Position numbers and translations under genes: made by a program. Positions 16,321-25,244 of a DNA stretch of 64,000 bases are shown piece after piece; within the stretch, counting starts at the first letter, position 1, and each line of letters starts with the position of its first letter. The notes under the pieces were generated by a model. The model saw nothing but the letters and a program-made list of their open reading frames with translations. It was not told where the DNA came from and made no database searches. Location of the stretch: contig AP026969.1 in the NCBI GenBank assembly GCA_027923965.1, forward strand, positions 1,984,001 through 2,048,000, given 5' to 3'. This stretch comes from Comamonadaceae bacterium OS-1. GTDB taxonomy: Bacteria; Pseudomonadota; Gammaproteobacteria; Burkholderiales; Burkholderiaceae_C.

Positions 16321-19113
16321 CTACAGCCACTGCGTCACGATGTCCAACGGTTGCGGGCGGCCGAACAGGTAGCCTTGCACGGTGTCGCAGTGCTGGTCCG
16401 CCAGGAAGCGGCTTTGGGCTTCGGTCTCCACGCCTTCGGCCACCACCTGCAGGCCCAGGCCGTGGGCCAGGGCAATGGTGGCGCGCACGATGGCCGCGTT
16501 GTCCTTGTCGGTGGTGATGTCGCTGACGAAAGAGCGGTCGATCTTGAGCTCGTCGATGGGGAAGCGCTTCAGGTAGGCCAGCGACGAGTAACCGGTGCCG
16601 AAGTCGTCCACCGACAACCGCACGCCCAGGGCGCGGATCTCGTGCAGCAGGCCGATGACCTGGTCGGCATCGGACATGGCGGTGGATTCAGTGATCTCCA
16701 GGCGCAGCAGATGGGGCGGGATGCCGGTTTCCTGCAGGGCCAGGCGCACCACCTGCACCAGGTCGCGGTTCAGGCACTGGCGGGCCGAGATGTTGACCGC
16801 TATCGGCACCGGCGTGCGCCCGGCATGCAGCCACAGCGCCACCTGGCGGGCGGCATGCAGCACGGCCCATGCGCCCATGTCCACGATCAGCCCGCATTCC
16901 TCGGCCACCCCGATGAAGCCCAGGGGCATCACCAGTTGGTCCGGCGCGCGCTGCCAGCGCATCAGCGCCTCCAGGCCGACCATTTGCCGACCGTAGAGCG
17001 AAAACTGGGGCTGGTAGTGCAGCACGAACTGGTCTTCGCGCAGGGCCAGGCGCAGGTCCATCTCCAGCGCCAGGCGCTCGTGCATGCGGGAGTTGATGTC
17101 GTTCGACCAGAACTGGAAACAGGCCTGGGGCTGGGCCTTGGCGCGGTACATGGCCATGTCGGCCTTGGACATCAGTCCGTCCAGGTCGGTGCCGTCCTGC
17201 GGCGCGATCACCACCCCCACGCTGCCCGCGCTGGGCAGGGTGATGCCGCCAAAGCTGTCGTCCAGCACGATGTCCTGCGTCAGCGCATCGACCACCTTGG
17301 CGGCAGCAGTGGCGGCACCGTCCAGGCCGCCCACGTCTTCCATCAGCAGCACAAATTCGTCGCCACCCCAACGGGCCACGGTGTCGGTATCGCGGCACAG
17401 GGCGCGCAGGCGCTGGGCGATGGTGCGCAGCACCGCGTCGCCTGCGCGGTGGCCCAGGTTGTCGTTGACGTGCTTGAAGCGGTTCAGGTCCAGAAACAGA
17501 ATGGCCGTGCTGCCGCCACGCCGTTGCACCCGCGACAAGGCCAGGTTCAGCCGCTCGTGCAGCAGCACCCGGTTGGGCAGGCCGGTGAGGGCATCGTGGT
17601 TGGCGGCGTAGTCCAGCGCGCGGGCGGCGGCCACCGAGTCGGTAACGTCGGAGAACACCAGCACCGCGCCGTCCAGTGCGCCTTCGGGGCTGCGCAAGGG
17701 GCTGGCGGTAGCCCGCAGCACGCGCAGGCCGCCAGGGCCGGGCAGTTCGAGCAGTTCGCGCACATAGACCCGGCTGCCCCGGCCCAGGCACTCGAATACC
17801 GCCGCCACCAGGCGCTCCATGCTGTCGTCGCTGAGCGGGTAGGCGGTGTGCAGCGGCTCACCTACCAGACTGTGGCCCGTGGCCTGCAACTGGGCGGCAG
17901 GGTTGGCATAGCGGATGGTGTGCAGCCGTGCATCGATGGTGAGGATGGCATCGTCGATCGCCTGCAGCGTGGATTGGGCGTGCTGGCGGGTGCGCAGCAG
18001 CGCGCGGTTCAGGGTGCGGAGCTGGCCCGCCAGCCAGAATCCCAGCGCCACGGCCAGGGCGACGGTGGCAATGGACGGCTGCAGCCAGGTGCGCGTGGCC
18101 AGCAGCAGCCCGGCGCTGACCAGCAGCGGCAGCGGCAGCAGGGCCACGACCAGCAGCAGGTGCCGACCCTGGAGCTTGGGCACCAAGGCCAGGCTGCTGA
18201 CAGCCAACAGGGCCAGCAGCAATGCCATCGGCCTGGAGGCTCGCTCTATCCAGGTTTGGCTGCGCAAGGCCTCGAAGGCCTGGGCGTGGAACATCACCGA
18301 CGGCAGGGTAGCGCGGCTGCCCGCCAGCGGCGTGACCAGTTCACCGCCCAACCCACTGGCAGTGATACCGATGAACACCGCCCGGTCCCGCACCATCTCC
18401 AGCGCCTGGGGCGATTGCAGGGCGCTGGCGAACGATAGCGTGGGCAGGCCGCGCATGCGGGGCAGCAGCACCTCGTGCGCCCGCACCCAGCGGGTGGGCG
18501 CGCGGGCCAGGCTGTCAACCGGCACCAGCCGGTCCCACACCGGGTCGGGGGCCGCCTGCTGCAGCACCGCCAGCGCCAGGGCGGGGGTGTCGGCCTCGCC
18601 GTTGCCAGCCATCAGGTGGATGCTGCGGGACTGGCCGTCCACGTCGATCTCCACATCCACATGGCCCAGGCCGGGCGGTGCGCTGCCATCGGCAGGCACC
18701 AGCGTGGGCAGCAGCGGCGCCGCCGCGATGCGGCCATCGGGTTGCTGCGCCGGGGCCGTGGCCAGCACCACGTGGCCCTGGCGGGCGATGGCGTTGGCCA
18801 GGGCGGTGTCGCTGGCGGGGTTGCGGGTATCGGGCTCGGAGAACAACACCGCCATGCCGATGGCCTTGGCCCCGGATTCGCGCAGGCGGTCCACCATCTG
18901 GGCATGCAGCTCGCGCGGCCAGGGCCAGCGGCCCAGGGCGTCCAGGCTGGCATCGTCGATGGCCACCACCACCGGCGGCCGGTCGCCGGCGGAGTGGGTC
19001 GGCAGCAGCAGGTCGTAGGCCAGCAGGTCCAGCCGCAGCAGCGCCGCCGGTTGCAGCCAGGCCAGCAGCAGGGCGGTAGCGATGCCTGCCAGCCACCAGC
19101 CTGCACGCAGCAC
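16321..19113 (-). CDS. CHASE2-PAS-GGDEF-EAL bifunctional c-di-GMP protein
   Basis: About 930 residues from the GTG at 19113, which has GGGAG a few bases upstream; the open frame extends much further but there overlaps the FecR gene. Order: one transmembrane segment, a periplasmic CHASE2 sensor (VVVAIDDASLDALGRWPWPR), three transmembrane segments, PAS, GGDEF, EAL. The GGDEF site is intact (RWGGDEF) with an I-site RDTD five residues before it. The EAL domain keeps LEALMRW, DDFGTGYSSLAYL and AEGVETE, so both synthesis and hydrolysis of c-di-GMP are possible. The FecR/LysM gene just upstream in the same direction (65 bp or less) probably encodes its periplasmic partner. Confidence 0.88.
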   Translation of the reverse strand: MLRAGWWLAGIATALLLAWLQPAALLRLDLLAYDLLLPTHSAGDRPPVVVAIDDASLDALGRWPWPRELHAQMVDRLRESGAKAIGMAVLFSEPDTRNPASDTALANAIARQGHVVLATAPAQQPDGRIAAAPLLPTLVPADGSAPPGLGHVDVEIDVDGQSRSIHLMAGNGEADTPALALAVLQQAAPDPVWDRLVPVDSLARAPTRWVRAHEVLLPRMRGLPTLSFASALQSPQALEMVRDRAVFIGITASGLGGELVTPLAGSRATLPSVMFHAQAFEALRSQTWIERASRPMALLLALLAVSSLALVPKLQGRHLLLVVALLPLPLLVSAGLLLATRTWLQPSIATVALAVALGFWLAGQLRTLNRALLRTRQHAQSTLQAIDDAILTIDARLHTIRYANPAAQLQATGHSLVGEPLHTAYPLSDDSMERLVAAVFECLGRGSRVYVRELLELPGPGGLRVLRATASPLRSPEGALDGAVLVFSDVTDSVAAARALDYAANHDALTGLPNRVLLHERLNLALSRVQRRGGSTAILFLDLNRFKHVNDNLGHRAGDAVLRTIAQRLRALCRDTDTVARWGGDEFVLLMEDVGGLDGAATAAAKVVDALTQDIVLDDSFGGITLPSAGSVGVVIAPQDGTDLDGLMSKADMAMYRAKAQPQACFQFWSNDINSRMHERLALEMDLRLALREDQFVLHYQPQFSLYGRQMVGLEALMRWQRAPDQLVMPLGFIGVAEECGLIVDMGAWAVLHAARQVALWLHAGRTPVPIAVNISARQCLNRDLVQVVRLALQETGIPPHLLRLEITESTAMSDADQVIGLLHEIRALGVRLSVDDFGTGYSSLAYLKRFPIDELKIDRSFVSDITTDKDNAAIVRATIALAHGLGLQVVAEGVETEAQSRFLADQHCDTVQGYLFGRPQPLDIVTQWL

Positions 19114-19178
19114 CGCCTGCTCCCAGCGGGGCGGGAGCGGTGGGGAGGCTGTGCCTCCGGTGGGCGCAGGCAGCGGGG

Positions 19179-20810
19179 TCAGAAAATGGCCAGGACAGGG
19201 ATGGCTAGCAGTAAAAGTCCCCAGCGGCTGGGCGGCGGTGGGGGGACGACAAAGGTTTGCGTGCCACCCCAGGGGCCGGTGTAGCCGTCGGTGCCGGTGG
19301 CCTGCACCCGCACGTGGTGGGGGCCGGGCTGCAGGTCTTTCAAATTGAACTGGCTGGTTTCGGTGTCGGCATCGGCCAGGGGGTTGGCGAAGCTGTCGTC
19401 GCGCGCTACCTGCAGGTGGTAGCGGGCGGTTTGGGGCTGGGCCGTCCAGCGCAGCGTCAGGCTGCCGTCCTGGGGCTGGGGAATCTCCACCCCGGGGCCG
19501 GGGAGGACGCGGCGAAACGGCTGGGCATCGCCCCAGGGGCCCTGGCCCTTGGTGGGGTGGATGGCGGCCACGCGCCACTGGTAAATGCCGGGTGGCAGGT
19601 CTTGTGGCGGCTGGACGCTGGCGCTGGCAACAACCTGTTCGTCGACCGCTTTGCCATCGGTGCTGAGCTGTACGCGGTACTGCAGGCTGGCATCGCTCTG
19701 GGTCCAGCGCAAGCTGGGGCGGGCGGCCGTGGTGGCGGCTTGCGGGGCCGGGTCGATCAGCAGCGGTGGCTCAGGCTGGGTGTGGATCACCAGGGTGCGC
19801 TCGGCCGACAGGCCTTCCAGGCCCTGGGCATCGATGCCGCGCACCCGCAGGGCGTAGCTGCCGTCTCCGATGTCGCGCACGCGGATGCGGGCGGCATCGG
19901 TGACTTCATCGGACAGCATGGCGCTGAATTCGGCGGTGGCCGCCAACTGGGTGCGGTAGCGGCTGGCTCCGGCCAGGGGTTGAATGGGCCAGGCGATGGG
20001 CAGGCGCTCGATGGTCTCGGGCAGGCCGTCCAGGCTGGGCGTGGGCAGCAAGGCCATGGGCGCGACCGGACGGCTGCCGCTCTGGGCCACCGTGCCTTGC
20101 GCCGCCTGGGCGGTCACCTGGCCGCTGGCGTTGGCGACCTGCACGGCACCGGTGAGCACCTCGGTGCGCATGGTCTGGCCGTCGGTCACCACCCGGTACT
20201 GGGTGCCGCGCACGGCAGCGATGGCGGCCGGGGTGCGGATTTCAAACCGCCCGCCGCTGTTACCCACCGGCGTGACCTGGTTTTCCAGACTGCCTTGCAC
20301 CAGCGACAAGGCCACGATGCTGGCCTGGCCGAGCAGGGCTTGCTGGCTGGTTTGCAGCTGGAGTTCGCTGTCGCGGCGTACCAGCACCCGGCTGCCGTCG
20401 GCAAACTGCAGGGTGGCGCTGCCGTCCGGCCCGGTGCGCAGATCCGACGGGGCGGGCAGCAACTCGCCCGCCACGGCGGCCCGCGCAGGCGACTTGCCGC
20501 GGCGCAGCGTGGTCTCGCCCGCCACGGCCAGCAGCAGGACCTGGGTGGTTTCCAGCTTCAGCCATTCCTTGGGGATGCGCAACTGGGTGCCAGGGGGGAT
20601 GCGGTGGTCGTCGGGAATCTGGTTGCGCTGGCGCAGGGCCAGGGCCAGCGACGGGCTTTTGAGGTAGCGCTCGGCCAGGTTCCACGGGTGGTCACCGGCT
20701 TGTACCGTGTAGATGAAGTCGCCCGCCTGCACACCCCATGGCGTGCCCAGCAAAACCAGACCCAGTAGACCTGCGTGCAGGCGGTGAAGAGGGGAAGTGT
20801 GGATGGACAT
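19179..20810 (-). CDS. Periplasmic LysM-FecR domain protein with C-terminal anchor
   Basis: A 543-residue protein with a signal peptide (cleavage near VQAGD, residue 29), then a LysM peptidoglycan-binding domain (FIYTVQAGDHPWNLAERYL, about 31-80). A FecR domain follows (about 110-215, with VQGSLENQV and IRTPAAIAAVRGTQYRV), then several FN3-like sandwiches, for example around SYALRVRGIDAQGLEG. It ends in a hydrophobic tail after PPPPPSRWG, a likely anchor. FecR domains usually pass signals to a membrane partner; here the next gene is the CHASE2 c-di-GMP protein, not a sigma factor. LysM binding suggests that cell-wall state is sensed. This pair recurs in my memory of Burkholderiales genomes, but I cannot verify that here. 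Confidence 0.82.
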   Translation of the reverse strand: MSIHTSPLHRLHAGLLGLVLLGTPWGVQAGDFIYTVQAGDHPWNLAERYLKSPSLALALRQRNQIPDDHRIPPGTQLRIPKEWLKLETTQVLLLAVAGETTLRRGKSPARAAVAGELLPAPSDLRTGPDGSATLQFADGSRVLVRRDSELQLQTSQQALLGQASIVALSLVQGSLENQVTPVGNSGGRFEIRTPAAIAAVRGTQYRVVTDGQTMRTEVLTGAVQVANASGQVTAQAAQGTVAQSGSRPVAPMALLPTPSLDGLPETIERLPIAWPIQPLAGASRYRTQLAATAEFSAMLSDEVTDAARIRVRDIGDGSYALRVRGIDAQGLEGLSAERTLVIHTQPEPPLLIDPAPQAATTAARPSLRWTQSDASLQYRVQLSTDGKAVDEQVVASASVQPPQDLPPGIYQWRVAAIHPTKGQGPWGDAQPFRRVLPGPGVEIPQPQDGSLTLRWTAQPQTARYHLQVARDDSFANPLADADTETSQFNLKDLQPGPHHVRVQATGTDGYTGPWGGTQTFVVPPPPPSRWGLLLLAIPVLAIF

Positions 20811-20969
20811 GGCTACACGAAATTGAAAAAAACGAGCAGATCAAATGGTTAATTAGTGTAACAACTGAGCGAATCCCGTGGGGTCTTTCCCGCCCGCCGC
20901 ACGCCGATCTGCCGGGTGTCCACCCATCGCGTTAAGGCCCGGTGCCAGCCGGGGCGTGGACTGTCCAGG

Positions 20970-20997
20970 TTGCGTAATCCTGTATTCTCTGTAACAT
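20970..20997 (+). promoter_or_regulatory. Possible promoter for the 21048 diguanylate cyclase
   Basis: TTGCGT (20970-20975) and TAACAT (20992-20997) with a 16-base spacer, about 50 bases before the start codon in a 237-bp divergent intergenic region. The spacing is slightly short and the boxes imperfect, so the call is tentative. Confidence 0.35.
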
Positions 20998-21047
20998 TTT
21001 CTGACCGCTGGATCTGTGGCGGTGTACGGTCTCTGCACAGGAATTGG

Positions 21048-22172
21048 ATGCAACGTCTTGATTTGTGGACAAACCGACTGGACCGCTTGCGCAATCTGCT
21101 GCTGGGTACCGACCGGCATATGCGCATCCGTACCAGCCAGGCGGGCTTGGCTTCGCTGGTCATGCTGGCGGGTATCGCCAATATGTACGTGCTGGCGTGG
21201 CATGGAGAAGCCGTTTTGCGTGGCGTGGCCATCTGGTCGGCGGTGTGCATTGTCGGGCTGCTGCTGGTGTATGGCCTGATCCGCAGCGGCTTCTCGCTGC
21301 GCTGGGCCGACCCTTCATTGGCCATGCCGCAGATGCTGTATGCCATTGCCTGCAACGCCGCGGCCTTTGTGCTGGCGGGCCATGGCCGGGGCATTACCTT
21401 GTCGCTGTTGGCGGTGATTTTGATGTTCGGCATGTTTGGCATGTCGATGCGCCAGGTGGTGGTGGTGGCGTTGTATGCCATGGGCTGGTTTGGCGCGGCC
21501 ATGCTGATGGCGGTGGAGCAGAGCGTGACCGACGAGTCGGCGGTCCTGTATGCGACCTACTTTTTCATGGTGGTCATTGTCTTGTTCTGCACCACCATCT
21601 TGACCCACCGTCTGGGCGTGATGCGGGCCCACACCCGCAGCCAAAAGGCCCAACTGCTCCAGGCGCTGGAGAAAATCCAGCGCATCGCCACCCGCGATGA
21701 GCTCACCGGCACCGCCAACCGCCGCTTCATGACCGAGCTGATGCGCGAAGAAATCCAGCGCGCCGACCGTACCGATGCGCCGCTGATGGTGGCGATTCTG
21801 GACATCGACTACTTCAAGCGCGTCAACGACAGCTATGGCCACCAGGCGGGCGACCGCTGCCTGCAGGAGTTTGCCCGCGTGGTGCAAGCCAGCATCCGCG
21901 CCACCGACCGCCTGGCCCGCTGGGGCGGGGAGGAGTTTTTGATTTTGCTGAGCGACACCGACTTTGCGCTGGCCCTGGCTTGCCTGGAACGGGTGCGCAC
22001 CCAGGTGGAGCAGGCGGTGGTGACCTTGGGCGACACCAACATCCGCATCACCGTGTCGATTGGCGTGACCCAATACCAGGCTGGCGACTCGATCGAGAAG
22101 ACCATCGACCGCGCCGACCTGGCCCTGTACGCGGCCAAAGCCCAGGGGCGCAACCAGGTGGTGAGTTGTTAA
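21048..22172 (+). CDS. Membrane-bound diguanylate cyclase
   Basis: 374 residues from ATG 21048, preceded by AGGA at a good distance. The N-terminal half has about six hydrophobic helices (residues 30-200) in a compact sensor of unknown ligand. A short coiled linker ending in ALEKIQRIATRDELTGTANR leads into the GGDEF domain. The catalytic motif is RWGGEEF, and an I-site RATD lies five residues upstream. An active, feedback-inhibited c-di-GMP synthase at the inner membrane is expected. It is divergent from the FecR gene and separated from amiC by a palindromic repeat. Confidence 0.88.
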   Translation: MQRLDLWTNRLDRLRNLLLGTDRHMRIRTSQAGLASLVMLAGIANMYVLAWHGEAVLRGVAIWSAVCIVGLLLVYGLIRSGFSLRWADPSLAMPQMLYAIACNAAAFVLAGHGRGITLSLLAVILMFGMFGMSMRQVVVVALYAMGWFGAAMLMAVEQSVTDESAVLYATYFFMVVIVLFCTTILTHRLGVMRAHTRSQKAQLLQALEKIQRIATRDELTGTANRRFMTELMREEIQRADRTDAPLMVAILDIDYFKRVNDSYGHQAGDRCLQEFARVVQASIRATDRLARWGGEEFLILLSDTDFALALACLERVRTQVEQAVVTLGDTNIRITVSIGVTQYQAGDSIEKTIDRADLALYAAKAQGRNQVVSC

Positions 22173-22185
22173 AAGTTTATGTGAA

Positions 22186-22246
22186 TTTTTGGCCTCTTGT
22201 GCTTATGGGATAAGCGTGAGAAGCTATCAAAAATGGAGTATTTAGG
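22186..22246 (+). repeat. Palindromic intergenic repeat, copy 5 (near-complete)
   Basis: TTTGGCCTCTTGTGCTTATG then GGATAAGCGTGAGAAGCTAT and CAAAAATGGAG. It lies between the convergent diguanylate cyclase and amiC genes. With copy 3 it defines the family consensus. Confidence 0.8.
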
Positions 22247-22247
22247 C

Positions 22248-23672
22248 CTACACCTCTCGATTCCGCGCCAGCGGTGGGTTCTTGGCAAAGTAGCCGCGGA
22301 TGCCGCGCAGGATGGCGTCGGCCAGTTGCTCGCGGTAGTCGCTGCTGTTGAGCTTGGCTTCTTCTTCGGGGTTGCTGATGAAGGCGGTTTCGATCAGTAC
22401 GCTGGGGATGTCGGGGGCCTTGAGCACGGCAAAACCGGCCTGTTCCACATTGGGTTTGTGCAGCCGGCCCACGCGGCCCACCTCGCCCAGCACGGCACTG
22501 CCCAGTTTCAGGCTGTCGTTGATCTGGGCCGTGGTGCTCATGTCAAGCAGGGCTTTTTGCACCTGCACGTCTTTGGCCTGCACGTTGATACCGCCAATCA
22601 CGTCGGCGGCGTTCTCCTTGTTGGCCATCCAGCGGGCGGCACTGCTGGAGGCCCCGCTCTGGCTGAGCGCAAACACGCTGGCACCGCGCGCGGCGGGGGT
22701 CAGAAACGCGTCGGCGTGGATGCTGACGAACAAATCGGCCTGCACCCGTCGGGCTTTTTGCACCCGCACTTGCAGCGGCACAAAGAAGTCGGCATCGCGG
22801 GTCAGGAAGGCGCGCATTGGGTTGCCGTTGACGGTGGTGGCGTTGATGCGTTCGCGCAGCAGGTGGGCGACCTGCAGCACGATGTCTTTTTCACGGGTGC
22901 CGCCGGGGCCGATGGCACCCGGGTCCTCACCTCCGTGGCCCGGGTCCAGGGCAATGATGATCAACCGGTCGGTGCGCTGGGCGCCAGTTTTGGGGTCATT
23001 TTGGCCGCTGGCGCTGGCGCTGGCGGGACGGGCGGGAGGTGCTATCGAAGCAATAGCGGGATCTTTGGGGGCCGCGGTGGGTGCGGGCGCGGGGCTGGGG
23101 GCCCCGAACGGGCGCGGGGCCGGTTTGGTGTTCTGCTTGGCGATCAGCTCGGCCAGCGGGTCGGGTGCGTCTGTTGCAACCGGCGGCGGGGCCGGTGGCG
23201 GCATGGCCGGGGCGGGGTCGGCCAGCCGCTCGGCAATCAGGGCCTCCAGCGGGTCTTCTTCTTGCGCCGGGTACAGGTCGAACACCAGGCGGTGCTGGTA
23301 GGCGGCCACCGGGCTCAGGGTGAACACCTGGGGCCGGGCGGCGCGTTTGAGGTCGATCACCAGCCGCACCACACCGGGCGCGTTCTGGCCCACGCGGATG
23401 CCGGCGATGTTGGGGTCGTCGGCCTGCACCCGGCCCACCAGTTCGCGCAGCGCCGGGTTCAGATCGATGCCCTCGATGTCTACGGCCAGGCGCGGCGGGC
23501 TGCTGATGAAGCTGTGCCTCACCACCAGTGCGGTGTCGCTCTCGATGGTGACGCGCGAGTATTCGGGCGCGGGCCAGACCCGTACGGCCACGATGCCCGC
23601 ACCCCGGGCCAGTTCGTTGATGCCGAGCAGCAGCACCACCGCGCCGCTTTGCAAGACGCTGCGGCGCTTCAT
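22248..23672 (-). CDS. amiC: N-acetylmuramoyl-L-alanine amidase (AmiC type)
   Basis: A 474-residue periplasmic zinc amidase that cleaves septal peptidoglycan. The N-terminus has a twin-arginine-like start (MKRRSVLQSGAVVLLLG), then an AMIN domain (about 25-140), a proline/alanine-rich linker (about 155-240) and an Amidase_3 domain. Metal ligands are visible in DPGHGGEDPG, the Glu of REKD and the His of SIHADAF. The catalytic Glu is in LIETAFISNPEEE. The ATG overlaps the tsaE stop (ATGA), so it is translated with tsaE, a pairing common in proteobacteria. The linker contains GCTATCGAAGCAATAGC (plus strand 23041-23057), a possible remnant of the palindromic repeat. Confidence 0.92.
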   Translation of the reverse strand: MKRRSVLQSGAVVLLLGINELARGAGIVAVRVWPAPEYSRVTIESDTALVVRHSFISSPPRLAVDIEGIDLNPALRELVGRVQADDPNIAGIRVGQNAPGVVRLVIDLKRAARPQVFTLSPVAAYQHRLVFDLYPAQEEDPLEALIAERLADPAPAMPPPAPPPVATDAPDPLAELIAKQNTKPAPRPFGAPSPAPAPTAAPKDPAIASIAPPARPASASASGQNDPKTGAQRTDRLIIIALDPGHGGEDPGAIGPGGTREKDIVLQVAHLLRERINATTVNGNPMRAFLTRDADFFVPLQVRVQKARRVQADLFVSIHADAFLTPAARGASVFALSQSGASSSAARWMANKENAADVIGGINVQAKDVQVQKALLDMSTTAQINDSLKLGSAVLGEVGRVGRLHKPNVEQAGFAVLKAPDIPSVLIETAFISNPEEEAKLNSSDYREQLADAILRGIRGYFAKNPPLARNREV

Positions 23673-24139
23673 GGGGCCAGCCCGTTCAACAGGGCTTGGC
23701 CAGTGGCGGTGGCTGCGGTGAGGGTGGCGGTACGGGATTCGTCAGGCATGGTGTCAATGTGGATGGCAATGTCGGGTGTGGGGAGCAGGGCCCCGGCGTT
23801 TTGCGGCCATTCGGCTACTTTTAAGCCGGGGCTGGCGAAGATGTCGCGAAAGCCTGCATCTTCCCATTCGCGCGGGTCGCTGAAGCGGTAGAAGTCGAAG
23901 TGCCAGATATTCAACGTGGGCAGTTCATACGGCTCGACCACGGCGTAGGTGGGGCTTTTGATGCGGCCCTGCACGCCCAGGGCGCGCAGCAGGTGGCGCA
24001 CCAGCGTGGTTTTGCCCGCGCCCAAGTCGCCGTGCAGGGTGATGAAGGCGTGGGTGGTGCCGGGCAGTGCGGCCAGCGATTGGGCGAAGGCCTCGGTAGC
24101 AGCCTCGTCCGGCCACAGGCGGGTTTCTACAATCGGCAA
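23669..24139 (-). CDS. tsaE: tRNA threonylcarbamoyladenosine biosynthesis ATPase TsaE
   Basis: ATPase subunit of the TsaBDE complex needed for t6A37 in ANN-decoding tRNAs. Walker A is GDLGAGKTTLV. Further family features are KSPTYAVVEPY, HFDFYRF and EWEDAGF. No ATG is available; the candidate starts are TTG codons at 24139, 24175 and 24223. I chose 24139 because it gives 156 residues, close to the usual length, and does not run into queG, which starts at 24140 on the other strand. The two start codons would then be back to back, which is odd. The stop overlaps the amiC start. Confidence 0.85.
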   Translation of the reverse strand: MPIVETRLWPDEAATEAFAQSLAALPGTTHAFITLHGDLGAGKTTLVRHLLRALGVQGRIKSPTYAVVEPYELPTLNIWHFDFYRFSDPREWEDAGFRDIFASPGLKVAEWPQNAGALLPTPDIAIHIDTMPDESRTATLTAATATGQALLNGLAP

Positions 24140-25240
24140 ATGGTGTTCAACAGTGCTCAGAACGAAAGTCTCCAACAGGTGTCTCGGATACAGGATTGGG
24201 CGCGTGAACTCGGATTTTCCCAAATTGGCGTGGCCCCGGTGGATTTAACGTCCGCCGAGGCGGGTCTGACTGCCTGGTTGGCCCAAGGGTTCCACGGCAG
24301 CATGGCTTATATGCAAAGCCATGGCCTCAAACGCGCCCGCCCGGCCGAGCTGGTGCCGGGCACCGTCAGCGTGATCACCGCCCGTATGGATTATCTGCCG
24401 CGCCGCACGCCCGAAGGCTGGCAGGCGATGGAATTTGACCGGCTCAATCGCCCCGGTGAAGGCATTGTGTCGGTCTACGCCCGGGGGCGGGACTACCACA
24501 AGGTGCTGCGGGCGCGGCTGCAACGCTTGAGTGACCGCATCGCGCACGAGCTGGGCCCGCTGGGCTACCGCGTGTTTACCGACTCGGCCCCAGTGCTGGA
24601 GGCCGAGCTGGCCCAGCGCAGCGGCCAGGGCTGGCGCGGCAAGCACACCCTGGTGTTGAACCGCGAGGCGGGGTCGATGTTTTTTCTGGGCGAAATCTAT
24701 GTGGATGTGGCCTTGCCGACCACGGACGCTACCAGCGGCCACTGCGGCAGTTGTAGCGCCTGCATCACGGTGTGCCCCACCCAGGCCATCGTGGCACCGC
24801 ACCGGCTGGATGCACGCCGTTGCATTTCTTACCTGACCATCGAGCACGCGGGGCCCATCCCGCTGGAATTGCGCCCGCTGATCGCCAACCGCATCTACGG
24901 CTGCGACGACTGCCAGCTGGCCTGCCCCTGGAACAAGTTTGCCCAGCGCAGCGCCTTGCCCGACTTTGACGAGCGCCGGGGCCTGAGCGGCCAGCAGCTG
25001 ACTACCCTGTTTGGCTGGACCGAGGACGAATTCTTGCGCTACACAGAGGGCGGCCCGATCCGCCGCATCGGCCACGAGCGCTGGCTGCGCAATGTGGCAG
25101 TCGCCATGGGCAATGCCCTGCGGGCCGGGGAGGATACAGGCATCCGCCAGGCCTTGCAGCAGCGGATGCACGACCCCAGCGCCTTGGTACGTGAGCACGT
25201 GGCCTGGGCGCTGGAGGACACCCCTCAAAAATTCCGCTGA
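24140..25240 (+). CDS. queG: Epoxyqueuosine reductase QueG
   Basis: A 366-residue cobalamin-dependent, two-[4Fe-4S] enzyme performing the last step of queuosine synthesis on tRNA. Both cluster motifs are visible: CGSCSACITVCP and CDDCQLACPW. The N-terminal cobalamin-binding half contains FSQIGVAPVDL and the MxYLPRRTPEGW-like segment. C-terminal HEAT-like repeats (about residues 310-365) contact the tRNA. Together with tsaE on the other strand it forms a small anticodon-loop modification locus. Confidence 0.93.
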   Translation: MVFNSAQNESLQQVSRIQDWARELGFSQIGVAPVDLTSAEAGLTAWLAQGFHGSMAYMQSHGLKRARPAELVPGTVSVITARMDYLPRRTPEGWQAMEFDRLNRPGEGIVSVYARGRDYHKVLRARLQRLSDRIAHELGPLGYRVFTDSAPVLEAELAQRSGQGWRGKHTLVLNREAGSMFFLGEIYVDVALPTTDATSGHCGSCSACITVCPTQAIVAPHRLDARRCISYLTIEHAGPIPLELRPLIANRIYGCDDCQLACPWNKFAQRSALPDFDERRGLSGQQLTTLFGWTEDEFLRYTEGGPIRRIGHERWLRNVAVAMGNALRAGEDTGIRQALQQRMHDPSALVREHVAWALEDTPQKFR

Positions 25241-25244
25241 CCGG

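Noticed and set aside
19114..19578. N-terminal extension of the CHASE2 protein
   Set aside because: This part overlaps the FecR gene in another frame and is an Arg/Pro-rich shadow; a GTG with a ribosome binding site at 19113 gives a proper membrane start.
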